Source: Arthrobacter globiformis (lineage in GTDB: Bacteria; Actinomycetota; Actinomycetes; Actinomycetales; Micrococcaceae). From it: a stretch of 64,000 nt of DNA. The position numbers and the translations under genes were made by a program. The DNA lies in NCBI RefSeq assembly GCF_030815865.1, contig NZ_JAUSXI010000001.1, forward strand, positions 4,216,001 through 4,280,000. The letters run 5' to 3'. The notes under the pieces are model-generated. The model searched no databases, was not told the DNA's origin, and was given only the letters and a program-made list of their open reading frames with translations. Position 1 is the first letter of the stretch; each line of letters opens with the position of its first letter. Positions 25,123 through 33,663 of the stretch are shown here, piece by piece.

Positions 25123-25851
25123 GTGATGGCCCTGCTGCACATCATTCTCGGCGCGATAGCGATTGCCCTGGCCCTCGGCCATCCAGGGGAAGCCGAGCCC
25201 ACCGGCGCCATTGAGCAGCTGGCCGCCAACCCCTGGGGCCCGGTAGTCATGTGGGCCTGCCTGATCGGGTGCGCGGGGCTTTCCCTCTGGCAGCTGAGCG
25301 AGGCCACACTCCGGGCCCGCCGCCTGCCGCGCAAGGAACGGATCGGGAAGCTGATCTCCTCCGGTTTCCTCGCGATCGCCTATGGAAGCGTCGGGCTCAG
25401 TTTCGGCGGCTTTGCGGTGGGGCTGCGCGGCGACTCCGGCGAATCAACACGGGACGTGAGCGCGGCCCTGCTCAGCAACCCCTTCGGCGGCGTGATCCTC
25501 AGCGCCCTCGGCCTGACCGTCATCGGCGTGGGCATCTACTTTGTGGTGAAGGGCCTCCGGCGTGGCTTCAAGGAGGAGCTCTTCCACTTTGACGGTACCC
25601 GCCGGGGCAAACTCATCGACTCCCTGGGCGTGACCGGACACGTCGCCAAAGGCATCGCTCTGTTCCTTGCCGGGCTGCTCTTCGCCATCGCGGCTGCGAA
25701 GCACACCCCCGAAGAATCCACCGGCCTCGACGGCAGCCTGAAGGCACTGCGCGACCATGCGTACGGGCCCTACCTGCTGTTGGCCATCGGCGCAGGCTTC
25801 ATTTGCTACGGAATCTTCGCCCTGGTGCGGTCAAAGTTCGGCAGGATGTAG
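25123..25851 (+). CDS. DUF1206 membrane protein, start uncertain
   Basis: Six hydrophobic segments in three pairs match DUF1206; from the GTG at 25123 the product is 242 residues. The frame stays open upstream and encodes TISEAADAAEAASNHKALDVVARSGFAV, which is typical DUF1206 N-terminus leading into the first membrane segment. A strong GGAGG (25018-25022) sits just before ACT ACG GAC (25024 on), where homologues would have ATG ACG GAC. The real protein therefore probably begins near 25024-25027 with a non-standard or altered start codon. Function of the family is unknown. Confidence 0.75.
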   Translation: MMALLHIILGAIAIALALGHPGEAEPTGAIEQLAANPWGPVVMWACLIGCAGLSLWQLSEATLRARRLPRKERIGKLISSGFLAIAYGSVGLSFGGFAVGLRGDSGESTRDVSAALLSNPFGGVILSALGLTVIGVGIYFVVKGLRRGFKEELFHFDGTRRGKLIDSLGVTGHVAKGIALFLAGLLFAIAAAKHTPEESTGLDGSLKALRDHAYGPYLLLAIGAGFICYGIFALVRSKFGRM

Positions 25852-25885
25852 CCATCGGAAGGGTCCAGTCATGGGAAGGCGACAT

Positions 25886-27352
25886 ATGAAAAGACGATTC
25901 AGTGGCGATCCGGGCGGGGCGCCACAACGGACGTCCAGCCGGGCGGCCAACCGGGCGGCCGACCTCGCCGGGCGCGGATTCGCGGCGGCATTCCGTGCGA
26001 TCAAGGCAGTGCGCCCCGTCCGCCCCATCCATCCGCGGGGCATCAGCCTGGTGGGGGAACTGAACCTCACGGGCGCCGCGGGCCGAGCAGCGGCAGGTCT
26101 TCCGGCGGCCAGCGGAATCGCCTGGCTCGACGACGCCGGGACCTGCCAAGTACGCGGGCGGTTTTCCCGCTCGGTCGGCCTTCCCGAGTCGCTGCCGGAC
26201 ATCCTCGGCCTGGCGCTGCGGACTTCGGGCCCATCCGGTGCTGCCGGCGCCAGCGGCCCATCCGGTGCTGCCGGCGCCGGTGACATCCCCGACGTCGGCG
26301 ACAGTGCCGACGTCGGGGATGTCCTGTTTGCTTCGACCGGCTGGGGCGTGCCGGGCCGGTGCATGCTGCTGCCGAAGCTGGACGTTGGCACCGCCAGGTT
26401 CACCACGCTGATGCCCTATAAGGGCGCCAACGGCCCCGTCCTCTTGGGGCTGCGCACCCTGTCATTACCCGGGCGTGCGACCGGCAGGGCGGACACCCGA
26501 GGCAACTTCAAGGAGTCGCTGGCCACCGGAGACTGGACCTTGGCGCTGCACTACGCCACCCCGGCTGGCAGGTGGGTGCAGGCCGGTGTGCTGCACCTGA
26601 GGGCCGCTGCTCACGACGCCGGGCACACCGACAGTGCGGAAACGGACAGTGCGGAAAGGGACAGCGCGGACACGGACAGTGCGGACACGGCCATCCGGTT
26701 CGATCCGCTGGAGCATCCCCTGCCCGGTGCCGGGACCTATCTCTGGGCCCGCCAGCTCCGGGAGCGGTCGTACCGGGCCGCCCGGCGCCCCTCTCCCCAC
26801 ATTATTGGCGCCCCGGATCCCGCCGGGTTCACAGCTGCAGACCGGAACTCCGCCACCAGGCGCCAGGGTTCGGCCGACGAAAGGAACACCATGTCAACCG
26901 TCACGCAGGTCTTCAATTCGCCGGCATCGGCAGTCTGGAAAGTAATCGCGGATGGCTGGCTCTATTCCGGCTGGGTGGTGGGCGCCTCGAGAATCCGCTC
27001 GGTGGACGCGCGCTGGCCGGAAGTCGGTGCCCTGCTCCACCACTCCGTGGGCGCTTGGCCGCTGCTCATCAATGATTCAACCAAGGTGACGGCGGCCAGC
27101 CCGGGGCGGCAGCTGGAACTGATCGCACGCGGGTGGCCGCTCGGTGAGGCCAAGGTGATCATCACCCTCGAGGACCTGGACACACAGTGCCGCGTCACGA
27201 TAGCTGAGGACGCGGTCCGCGGCCCCGGCCTGGCGGTTCCCAAGGCGCTGCGCGACCCAATGATCACGGTGCGCAACCGGGAAACGCTGCAGCGCCTCGA
27301 GCTCATGGCCGCCGGCGGCGCGGGAGCCCCAGGACCCAAAACGGGAGCTTGA
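25886..27352 (+). CDS. Unknown N-terminal domain fused in frame to SRPBCC (polyketide cyclase-like) domain
   Basis: One uninterrupted 488-codon frame covers two apparent proteins. Residues 1-335 are a basic, Ala/Gly-rich protein of unknown function with GISLVGELNLTG and WGVPGRCMLLPKLD segments. Residues 336-488 are an SRPBCC/START-like lipid-binding fold (MSTVTQVFNSPASAVWKVIADGWLYSGW). An internal ATG at 26891 has AAAGGA just upstream, so the SRPBCC part can also be translated alone. Residues near 115-150 come from DNA repeats and a perfect palindrome (26281-26322); near 250-270 there is a degenerate (E/D)TDSA repeat. GGGAAGG precedes the ATG at 25886. Confidence 0.65.
   Translation: MKRRFSGDPGGAPQRTSSRAANRAADLAGRGFAAAFRAIKAVRPVRPIHPRGISLVGELNLTGAAGRAAAGLPAASGIAWLDDAGTCQVRGRFSRSVGLPESLPDILGLALRTSGPSGAAGASGPSGAAGAGDIPDVGDSADVGDVLFASTGWGVPGRCMLLPKLDVGTARFTTLMPYKGANGPVLLGLRTLSLPGRATGRADTRGNFKESLATGDWTLALHYATPAGRWVQAGVLHLRAAAHDAGHTDSAETDSAERDSADTDSADTAIRFDPLEHPLPGAGTYLWARQLRERSYRAARRPSPHIIGAPDPAGFTAADRNSATRRQGSADERNTMSTVTQVFNSPASAVWKVIADGWLYSGWVVGASRIRSVDARWPEVGALLHHSVGAWPLLINDSTKVTAASPGRQLELIARGWPLGEAKVIITLEDLDTQCRVTIAEDAVRGPGLAVPKALRDPMITVRNRETLQRLELMAAGGAGAPGPKTGA
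26281..26322. repeat. 18-bp perfect palindrome inside a coding region
   Basis: GACATCCCCGACGTCGGC (26281-26298) is exactly complementary to 26305-26322 around GACAGT. It is translated as DIPDVGDSADVGDV. Directly before it, a 24-bp unit encoding GPSGAAGA occurs twice (about 26228-26280). The pattern looks like insertion or expansion of low-complexity DNA. Confidence 0.7.
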
Positions 27353-27368
27353 GCGCGGGGGCTTAAAG

Positions 27369-27431
27369 CAACGCGAGGTCACTTAGCGCCCAATATTCCT
27401 TATGGAATGGGCGCTAAGCGACCTCGCGTTG
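27369..27431. terminator. 24-bp inverted repeat between convergent genes
   Basis: Bases 27369-27392 pair with 27408-27431 with one mismatch, and ATTCC/GGAAT extends the stem across the centre. It lies between the SRPBCC stop (27352) and the second fprA-like stop (27452), the position of a two-way terminator. Confidence 0.7.
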
Positions 27432-27451
27432 TTAGGGAGAGCTGCCAAAAG

Positions 27452-28918
27452 CTAGACGCTGGCGGCAATCCCGTCGCGGGAGATGGAGACCATGTCCTCG
27501 CGCGGCACAACCTTGATGCGCTCACGCACAACCTCAACGCCGTGCGAGCCGCCGGCTGCGGTGGCCTCGGCGCCCAGGGCGAGTTCGTGGGCGTCCAGTG
27601 CGAGCCAGCCTTCCCAGGTGGTGTATTCCACGCCGCGGCTTTCGAGCAGGTCGACGACGGCGCTGGCAGCAGGTGCCTCGGCAACCGGCAGGTTTTCGCG
27701 GTCTTCCAGCAGGAAGGTCACGGTCTCGAGGGCATCGCCCTTGGTGTGGCCGATCAGGCCGACCGGTCCGCGCTTGATCCAGCCGGTGGCGTAGATGCCC
27801 GGGACGTGCTCGCCGGAGGCGTCCAGGACGCGGCCGCCGGCGTTCGGGACAATGCCCTTCTTGTGGTCGAACTCGATCTCCGGCAGGGCGGAACCGAAGT
27901 AGCCGATGGCGCGGTAGACAGCCTGGACCGGGTAATCGATGAATTCGCCGGTGCCACGGGCGTTGCCAGTGCCGTCCAGTTCCGTGCGTTCAAACTTCAT
28001 GCCGCTGACGCGCCCGGGGTTCTCGGCGTCGTCGTAAATTTCCACCGGGCTGTGCAGGAAGTGCAGGTGCAGGCGGCGGGAGGCCTTGAGCTCGGAGACG
28101 TCCTCGGGCTGCTCGGCGATCCAGTTGGTGAGCGTTCCAACCATGGTCTTGATCTGGTTGTTGGTCTGGATCTGGCGGTCCGATTCCTCGTCGAACTCGA
28201 AGTCCTCCGGGTACAGGATGATGTCCACGTCCTTGGAGTGGGACAGCTCGCGCAGCTCCAGCGGGGTGAACTTGACCTGGGCCGGGCCCCGGCGGCCAAA
28301 GACGTGGACGTCCGTGACCGGAGAAGCCTTCAGACCGGCGTAGACGTTGTCCGGGATTTCGGAGACCAGCAGGTCGTCTGCGTGCTTGGAGAGGACGCGG
28401 GCCACGTCGAGGGCAACGTTGCCGTTGCCGATCACGGCGATTTCCTTGGCATCCAGCGGCCATTCGCGGGAAACGTCCGGGTGGCCATCGTACCAGGACA
28501 CGAAGTCGGCGCCGCCGAAGGAGCCCTCGAGTTCGATCCCCGGGATGTTCAGGTCGGCGTCCTTGATGGCGCCGGTGGCGAAGATGACGGCGTCGTAGTG
28601 CGCCTTCAGGTCCTCGATCGAGAGGTCAGTGCCGTAGTCCACGTTGCCGAAGAAGCGGATGTCGCCGCGGTCCAGGACCTTGTGCAGCGCGTTGACGATG
28701 CCCTTGATGCGCGGGTGGTCCGGGGCCACTCCGTAGCGGATCAGGCCGTAGGGTGCCGGGTAGCGGTCAAAAAGGTCGATGCTCACGGTCAGCTCGCCGC
28801 TCTTGACGGCCTCGCTCTTGGTGAGGATGTCCGCTGCGTAGACGCCGGCCGGGCCGGATCCGATGACGGCCACGCGCAACGGGCGGGCGGCGGTTCCTAC
28901 GGGGGTGCTGGTTGACAC
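27452..28918 (-). CDS. FprA-type ferredoxin/flavodoxin--NADP+ reductase (copy 2)
   Basis: The 488-residue paralogue of the 8462-9895 product has the same FAD fold (VAVIGSGPAGVYAADIL), YGLIRYGVAPDHPRIK, NADP fold (IAVIGNGNVALDVARVL), FGRRGPAQVKFTP and WIKRGPVGLIGHTKGD. I chose the GTG at 28918 (STSTPVGTAARPLRV) because AAAAGGA lies about eight bases upstream; the ATG fourteen codons earlier overlaps that site. The gene lies just downstream of the siroheme synthase gene on the same strand. It is a candidate electron donor to the ferredoxin-dependent sulfite reductase; this role is inference from position. Confidence 0.9.
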   Translation of the reverse strand: MSTSTPVGTAARPLRVAVIGSGPAGVYAADILTKSEAVKSGELTVSIDLFDRYPAPYGLIRYGVAPDHPRIKGIVNALHKVLDRGDIRFFGNVDYGTDLSIEDLKAHYDAVIFATGAIKDADLNIPGIELEGSFGGADFVSWYDGHPDVSREWPLDAKEIAVIGNGNVALDVARVLSKHADDLLVSEIPDNVYAGLKASPVTDVHVFGRRGPAQVKFTPLELRELSHSKDVDIILYPEDFEFDEESDRQIQTNNQIKTMVGTLTNWIAEQPEDVSELKASRRLHLHFLHSPVEIYDDAENPGRVSGMKFERTELDGTGNARGTGEFIDYPVQAVYRAIGYFGSALPEIEFDHKKGIVPNAGGRVLDASGEHVPGIYATGWIKRGPVGLIGHTKGDALETVTFLLEDRENLPVAEAPAASAVVDLLESRGVEYTTWEGWLALDAHELALGAEATAAGGSHGVEVVRERIKVVPREDMVSISRDGIAASV

Positions 28919-28944
28919 GGCTGTGTTCCTTTTCTTCGGTCCCA

Positions 28945-29010
28945 CCCAACTGACTCGCACTTGTTGTCGTTTTGAGGGCTCATAACGGCAACAACTGCTA
29001 GTCAGTTGGG
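28945..29010. terminator. 27-bp inverted repeat with three mismatches
   Basis: Bases 28945-28971 pair with 28984-29010 (arm CCCAACTGACT...), with a 12-nt loop. It separates the siroheme synthase stop (29020) from the fprA-like start (28918), so the two same-strand genes are probably separate transcription units. Confidence 0.65.
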
Positions 29011-29019
29011 ATTCGGGGG

Positions 29020-30285
29020 CTAGGGGGTGAGAACGCGGTTGGTGCGGGGCTTGTTGGGGCTGGTGGTGCTGTAGTCAGCGGTTTTGAAGTGCGACGGCGC
29101 GAAGGGGCTGACGCGGACAACGTCACCGATGACGATCACTGCAGGATTGGCGACCCCGGCGGCCTCGGCCTGGTCGGCGATGGTGCCGAGGGTGCCGATG
29201 GTGACGCGCTGGTCCGGCAGGTAGCCGTTTTCCACAATACCAACTGGTGTGTCACCGGGCAGACCGGCTTTGCCGAGGGCGGACGCGGATTCGCGCAGCT
29301 GGCCCACGCCCATGAGGAGCACCACTGTGTGGTCGGCGCGGGCCGGAACCTCGGACAGTTCCTCGTGGCCTGTGACAACGCTGAAGCCCTTCGCCAGGCC
29401 GCGGTGCGTGACCGGGATGCCGGCGGCCGCGGGGACGGAGATCGCGGAGGTCACACCGGATACCACTTCGACCTCGACGCCGTGCCGGCGGCAAAATTCT
29501 GCTTCCTCGCCGCCGCGGCCCAGGACGTAGGGGTCGCCGCCCTTGAGGCGCACCACGCGGTGGCCTTGAAGGGCTTCGTCGACGAGGATCCGGTTGATCT
29601 CGGCCTGCGGCACGGGGTGGTGGCCGGGGGTCTTGCCCACCTCAATGACGCGGACGTCCGGGGCAAGTTCGTTGAGCAGCTCACGAGGGCCGAGGCGGTC
29701 GGCAACTACGACGTCGGCCTGGCCGAGCAGCCGGCGGCCGCGGACGGTGATGAGGCCGGTGTCGCCGGGGCCGCCGCCCACGAGGGCCACCGATCCCCGG
29801 TGCGCGCGGCGGCGGCGCAGCGGCAGGTCGCCGGATTCCAGGGCCGTGGCGACGGCATCGCGCAGGGCCATGGCACGGCGCGGGTCTCCCCCGGCATTGA
29901 CGGCGATCTTGACGTCGTCCACTTCGGCGACGGCGGGTGTCCAGGCGGCTGAGGATTCGTGGTCGGAGGCGTTGACGCACCAGACGCGCTGCGCCTCGGC
30001 GTCGGAAGCTACCCCGGTGTCCACGGCGGGATCGCCGGTGGCGGTCTGAACGAACCAGACGCCGTCCACGTCCTCGGACCGGTAGGCGCGGGGCTCCCAG
30101 GTGAGAAGGCCGGCGTCGGCGAGTTCGCGGAGCGCGGCGGTAGCGTCGGGGGCAACCACGGTGACGCGGGCACCGGCGTCGAGCAGGCCCTTCGCGCGGC
30201 GCGCAGCAACGCGTCCGCCGCCCACCACCAGCACGGGGCGGCCGAGGAGGCGCAGCGCCGTGGGGTAAATGTCCTGAATTGCCAT
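29020..30285 (-). CDS. Siroheme synthase-like: precorrin-2 dehydrogenase plus uroporphyrinogen-III C-methyltransferase
   Basis: The 421-residue bifunctional protein has an N-terminal CysG-type NAD fold (VLVVGGGRVAARRAKGLL, then CVNASD) for precorrin-2 oxidation, and a C-terminal SUMT domain (from about residue 160: VGGGPGDTGLITVRG, VVRLKGGDPYVLGRGGEEAEF, GIPVTHRG) that methylates uroporphyrinogen III with SAM. With the separate SirB chelatase at 40042-40827, it would supply siroheme for sulfite reductase. The ATG at 30285 has no ribosome-binding site but has TACCGT six bases upstream, a leaderless promoter. The conserved sulfur motif lies 42 nt upstream. Confidence 0.9.
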   Translation of the reverse strand: MAIQDIYPTALRLLGRPVLVVGGGRVAARRAKGLLDAGARVTVVAPDATAALRELADAGLLTWEPRAYRSEDVDGVWFVQTATGDPAVDTGVASDAEAQRVWCVNASDHESSAAWTPAVAEVDDVKIAVNAGGDPRRAMALRDAVATALESGDLPLRRRRAHRGSVALVGGGPGDTGLITVRGRRLLGQADVVVADRLGPRELLNELAPDVRVIEVGKTPGHHPVPQAEINRILVDEALQGHRVVRLKGGDPYVLGRGGEEAEFCRRHGVEVEVVSGVTSAISVPAAAGIPVTHRGLAKGFSVVTGHEELSEVPARADHTVVLLMGVGQLRESASALGKAGLPGDTPVGIVENGYLPDQRVTIGTLGTIADQAEAAGVANPAVIVIGDVVRVSPFAPSHFKTADYSTTSPNKPRTNRVLTP

Positions 30286-30326
30286 GAATCAACGGTAGGG
30301 CTGTGTTACGGGCCCGGCCAACGGCA

Positions 30327-30362
30327 CGGAAACACCAGTTCACGCAAGGTAACGCTGCGTCA
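30327..30362 (-). promoter_or_regulatory. Sulfur-regulon motif, site A (siroheme synthase)
   Basis: On the + strand this reads CGGAAA, then TCAC starting 13 bases from the first C, then CGTCA starting 31 bases from it. The same spacing recurs at 33579 and 39938. The first base lies exactly 42 nt from the start-codon position 30285. Between it and the ATG, on the minus strand, come TTG (-35-like), an 18-nt spacer and TACCGT (-10), six bases before ATG. Confidence 0.7.
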
Positions 30363-30525
30363 CATTGCCACCGGGTCTTGTATCCGACTGCTCCCGGTTT
30401 CAGGGCTGCCGTCGCGGGGCACTTTGGCGAGCATTTGAGCCTGTGGGTGCCCAACTCCCGGCGCGTCCAGTGTCAATCTGCCCAGTTTGGTCGCGGAGAA
30501 GGCATCTGAGCGAAAACAGGCAGCA

Positions 30526-30560
30526 GAAAGCCCGACGGCGGGAGTCGCCGTCGGGCTTTC
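30526..30560. terminator. 15-bp hairpin after the ABC permease gene
   Basis: GAAAGCCCGACGGCG (30526-30540) pairs perfectly with 30546-30560 around GGAGT. It lies 20 nt beyond the permease stop at 30580 and ends the ABC transporter operon. The rest of the 294-nt gap (30286-30579) holds the promoter and motif of the siroheme gene and no ORF I can support. Confidence 0.75.
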
Positions 30561-30579
30561 GGGTTCAGTGCGGAGATGC

Positions 30580-31611
30580 TTAGCGGGTGCTGCCTGCCAG
30601 GAGGCCACGGCGCTGGAGCAGGCGCTTCTCGATCGGCGCGAACACCAGCAGCTCGATCAGGATGCCCACGGCCAGGATCAGGAGGATCGCGGACATCACG
30701 ATGGTCATGTCGGCGAGGTCGCGGCCCTGGTTCAGCATGGAGCCGAGGCCGAAGCCGATCGTGCCGCCCACCGCGATGATTTCCGCGGCCATGAGTGAAC
30801 GCCAGGAGAATGCCCAGCCCTGCTTGAGGCCGCTGAGGTAGCCCGGAAGTGCCGCGGGGAGGATGATCTGCACGGCCATCTGCAGCCTCGACGCGCCCAG
30901 GACGGTGCCCACGCTGCGGTACTGCGGCGGGATTTGGTCAACACCGGAGATCAGGCCGTTGATGATGGACGGGATGGCGCCCATGAACACCACGAAGTAC
31001 ACCGTGGCGTCGGTGAGGCCGAACCAGATGATGGCGGCCGGCACCCAGGCCACCGACGGCAGAACCTGCAGGCCGGAAATCAGCGGCCCGAACGCCCTGC
31101 GCAGCGGCGCCACCTGGGCCAGGAGCAGCCCAACCGGTGTGGCGATCACAACGCTGATCAGGAACCCCAGAAGCCCGCGCTGCAGCGACGTCCAGACGGC
31201 CTCCTGGAGCGACCCCTCAGCCCACAGCGTGCCGAACTGCTCCAGCACATCCATGGGGCCCGGCACCTGGTCGCGGCGCTTGAGGCCCAGCGAGACGTAG
31301 AACTGCCAGATGATGATCAGCACCACGACGGCGGCGATCGGCAGCAGGATCCGGCTCCAGTCGACGCGAACCTTGCGGACCGCATCCGATTGAAGCGAGT
31401 CCAGCCCGGATTCCAGCTCGCGCAGGTCCGCCGAGCCGGTTGAGGACCGGGTCAGCGCGGCGTGCACCTTCTCAGCTGCGCCGGGTGAGCTTGCCGAAAC
31501 CGTGGTCTCGGCAGGCTCGACCAGCGGGGTTTCGGACTCGACGGGGACGGTGGCGGCATTCGGCGCGGTCGTCTCGGGCGACTCAGCCACGGGAGATGAG
31601 TTACTTGGCAT
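30580..31611 (-). CDS. ABC transporter permease, sulfonate/nitrate/taurine type
   Basis: The 343-residue permease has an unusually long acidic Ser/Thr/Pro-rich N-terminal tail (about 1-85), then six membrane segments of the SsuC/TauC family. The coupling motif EAA-G region reads YRSVGTVLGASRLQMAVQIILPAALPGYLSGLKQGWAFSW. It partners the ATPase encoded immediately upstream; the ATG overlaps the ATPase gene end by 11 nt and GGAGA lies before it. Sulfonate uptake is inferred from the sulfur-assimilation context and shared promoter motif. Confidence 0.87.
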   Translation of the reverse strand: MPSNSSPVAESPETTAPNAATVPVESETPLVEPAETTVSASSPGAAEKVHAALTRSSTGSADLRELESGLDSLQSDAVRKVRVDWSRILLPIAAVVVLIIIWQFYVSLGLKRRDQVPGPMDVLEQFGTLWAEGSLQEAVWTSLQRGLLGFLISVVIATPVGLLLAQVAPLRRAFGPLISGLQVLPSVAWVPAAIIWFGLTDATVYFVVFMGAIPSIINGLISGVDQIPPQYRSVGTVLGASRLQMAVQIILPAALPGYLSGLKQGWAFSWRSLMAAEIIAVGGTIGFGLGSMLNQGRDLADMTIVMSAILLILAVGILIELLVFAPIEKRLLQRRGLLAGSTR

Positions 31612-32326
31612 GGCGGCGGATCTCCTCTCGCAGCCGGGCGGTGATGACCCCGGTCAGCTGTCCGGCAAGACCGGCGTCGGTACGGTGTTCTTCGGTGACT
31701 TCCCATTCCTGCACAACGCGGCCGGGCCGGGAGGACAGCAGCAGGACGCGCTGGCCCAGCCGGACCGCCTCGCGGACGTTGTGGGTCACGAAGACGATGG
31801 TGCGTCCGGTTTCCTTCCAGATGCGCTCAAGTTCGTCATGCAGCAGGTCGCGGGTGATGGCGTCGAGCGCCGCGAACGGCTCATCCATGAGCAGCAGCTG
31901 GCGGTCCTGTGCGAGTGAGCGGGCCAGGGCCACACGCTGACGCATGCCGCCGGACAGCTCATGCGGACGCCGGTCGGCTGCCTCGGCAAGATGGACCAGG
32001 TCCAGCAGTTCGGCAGCTTTCACGCGCCGCTCGGCCTTTCCGACACCGCGCAGCTTCAGCGCCAGCTCCACGTTTTCGCGGGCGGTGAGCCAGGGGAACA
32101 GGGCAGAGTCCTGGAACATGAAGGCGGCACCGTCGCTGGGCACCTCAAGGGCGCCCGACGTCGGGAGCTCCAGTCCCGCCATGATGTTCAGCAAGGTGGA
32201 CTTGCCACAGCCGGATGCACCGAGGAGAGCGACGAACTCGCCCCTGCCGATGGTGGCGTTGACGTCGTCCAGCACCGGGGCACCTTCGCCGAAGCGCTTG
32301 CCCAGGTTCTCCAGTACGACTGGCAT
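31601..32326 (-). CDS. ABC transporter ATPase, sulfonate/nitrate/taurine type
   Basis: The 241-residue ATPase shows Walker A GASGCGKST (about 36-44), Q-loop MFQDSALFPW, signature LSGGMRQRV, Walker B LLLMDEPFAALD and switch His in VFVTHNVREAVRLGQRV. The family is SsuB/TauB. It is the middle gene of substrate-binding protein, ATPase, permease. AAAGGAC lies about eight bases before the ATG at 32326. Confidence 0.9.
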   Translation of the reverse strand: MPVVLENLGKRFGEGAPVLDDVNATIGRGEFVALLGASGCGKSTLLNIMAGLELPTSGALEVPSDGAAFMFQDSALFPWLTARENVELALKLRGVGKAERRVKAAELLDLVHLAEAADRRPHELSGGMRQRVALARSLAQDRQLLLMDEPFAALDAITRDLLHDELERIWKETGRTIVFVTHNVREAVRLGQRVLLLSSRPGRVVQEWEVTEEHRTDAGLAGQLTGVITARLREEIRRHAK

Positions 32327-32382
32327 GGTCCCGTCCTTTGTTCGTGATGCGTTAAATACAGCGGCGCAGATGCGGGGCCGGG

Positions 32383-33537
32383 CTAATCCTGGCCCAGCCC
32401 TGCAGCTGTGGTTTTTTCCGTGGCCACTGAATTCAGCGCCCGGAGATCGAAGAGGCCGTTGAGGTCGGCCTGCTTGGTGGTGCCGGCATCGACGCCGTCC
32501 TGCAGCAGCTTCTTGTACGTTCCCGCCAGCGGGTCCACCGTAAACACGATGTTCTTCAGCGAGCGGTCAATGACGTTCTGCGCCAGTGCCTTGCCGGCGT
32601 CCTGTTTGAGGGCGGCGTTGACGACGGCGGACTTCTCGGCGGACGGGGTGTCATGGAGCCACTTCACGGCTTCAACATGGCCCCTGAGTAAGGCTTTCAC
32701 GGTCTGCGGGTGCTCCGCGGCGAACTTCCTGTTCACGATCAGGATGGTGGTGGGGAACTCGCCCGGCTTGCCGGTCAGCGACCCGTCCCACAGGTCCTTC
32801 TCGTCCACCAGGACCTTCGCCCCGGCTTGCAGCACCAGACGGGAGGCCCAGGGCTCAGGCACCCACGCGCCGTCGAGCTTGCCGTCCTGGAACAGCTTCA
32901 GCGTCTGGGCGTTCTCGGTCGGGTTGATCGCGACATCCCCGTCGCCGTCGGGAGTGGTCTTGTAGCCCTGCTTGCCCAGCCAGGCGCGCAGCGCCACGTC
33001 CTGGGTGCCGCCGAGCTGCGGGGAGGCCAGGGTCTTGCCCTTGAGGTCCGCCGCGGTCTTGATTTCCGGCTTCACCACCAGCTGCGCGCCGCCGGAGGCC
33101 GCCCCGGCGATGACGCTGACGGACTCGCCCTTGCTTTTCACGAACGAATTGATGGCCGGATTCGGGCCGATGTACGTGGCATCGATCGCGCCCGCGTTGA
33201 GCGCCTCAATAGCGGCCGGGCCGGCGTTAAACACCTGGGTGCTGAGCTTGGTGTCGCCCAGATTCTTGGCAATGAGACCTTGCTTCACGCCTACGAGCGC
33301 CGGGGCGTGAGTGATGTTTCCGAAGTAGCCCAGCTTCAGCTCGGCAGCCGGGGTACCCGCCGCGTCTGGAGCCGCCGAGGCATTGGAATCCCGGGCCACA
33401 GCCGACGCGACAACCGCTCCGACACTGATCAGCAGGACCAGTCCGACGGCCAGCGCGACTTCCAGGGCGCGGCGGCGCTTGGGCGTCTGGCTTTCGCCTG
33501 CCACAATGCGGGTCATGCCCGGCCTGGAAGTACTCAT
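32383..33537 (-). CDS. Aliphatic sulfonate-type ABC substrate-binding protein
   Basis: The 384-residue protein has a basic N-terminus and an uncleaved-anchor or signal segment (about 20-50) with no lipobox cysteine, followed by an SsuA/NitT-TauT type binding domain (LKLGYFGNITHAPALVGVKQG, GAIDATYIGPNPAINSF, DGAWVPEPWASRL). It should capture a sulfonate or sulfate ester outside the membrane. The ATG at 33537 has no strong ribosome-binding site but has TATGGT six bases upstream (leaderless). The sulfur motif lies 42 nt upstream. Confidence 0.87.
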   Translation of the reverse strand: MSTSRPGMTRIVAGESQTPKRRRALEVALAVGLVLLISVGAVVASAVARDSNASAAPDAAGTPAAELKLGYFGNITHAPALVGVKQGLIAKNLGDTKLSTQVFNAGPAAIEALNAGAIDATYIGPNPAINSFVKSKGESVSVIAGAASGGAQLVVKPEIKTAADLKGKTLASPQLGGTQDVALRAWLGKQGYKTTPDGDGDVAINPTENAQTLKLFQDGKLDGAWVPEPWASRLVLQAGAKVLVDEKDLWDGSLTGKPGEFPTTILIVNRKFAAEHPQTVKALLRGHVEAVKWLHDTPSAEKSAVVNAALKQDAGKALAQNVIDRSLKNIVFTVDPLAGTYKKLLQDGVDAGTTKQADLNGLFDLRALNSVATEKTTAAGLGQD

Positions 33538-33578
33538 GGATTCACCATAGGGACTGGCGTAAACACGGTTCAACGGAG

Positions 33579-33614
33579 CGGAAACCCGGGGTCACGCACG
33601 TTCATGCAACGTCA
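33579..33614 (-). promoter_or_regulatory. Sulfur-regulon motif, site B (sulfonate ABC operon)
   Basis: CGGAAA at 33579, TCAC at +13 and CGTCA at +31 (33610-33614) match sites A and C without gaps. The first base is 42 nt from the start-codon position 33537. The promoter on the minus strand shows TTGAAC, an 18-nt spacer and TATGGT, then six bases to ATG. Confidence 0.7.
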
Positions 33615-33663
33615 TATTCGGCCACAAAAATCCGCCTGCCTGCGGGCCCCTGGAATTCCCGCG

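Noticed and set aside
30286..30579. Riboswitch upstream of the siroheme synthase gene
   Set aside because: The promoter lies next to the ATG, leaving no 5' leader to form an aptamer.
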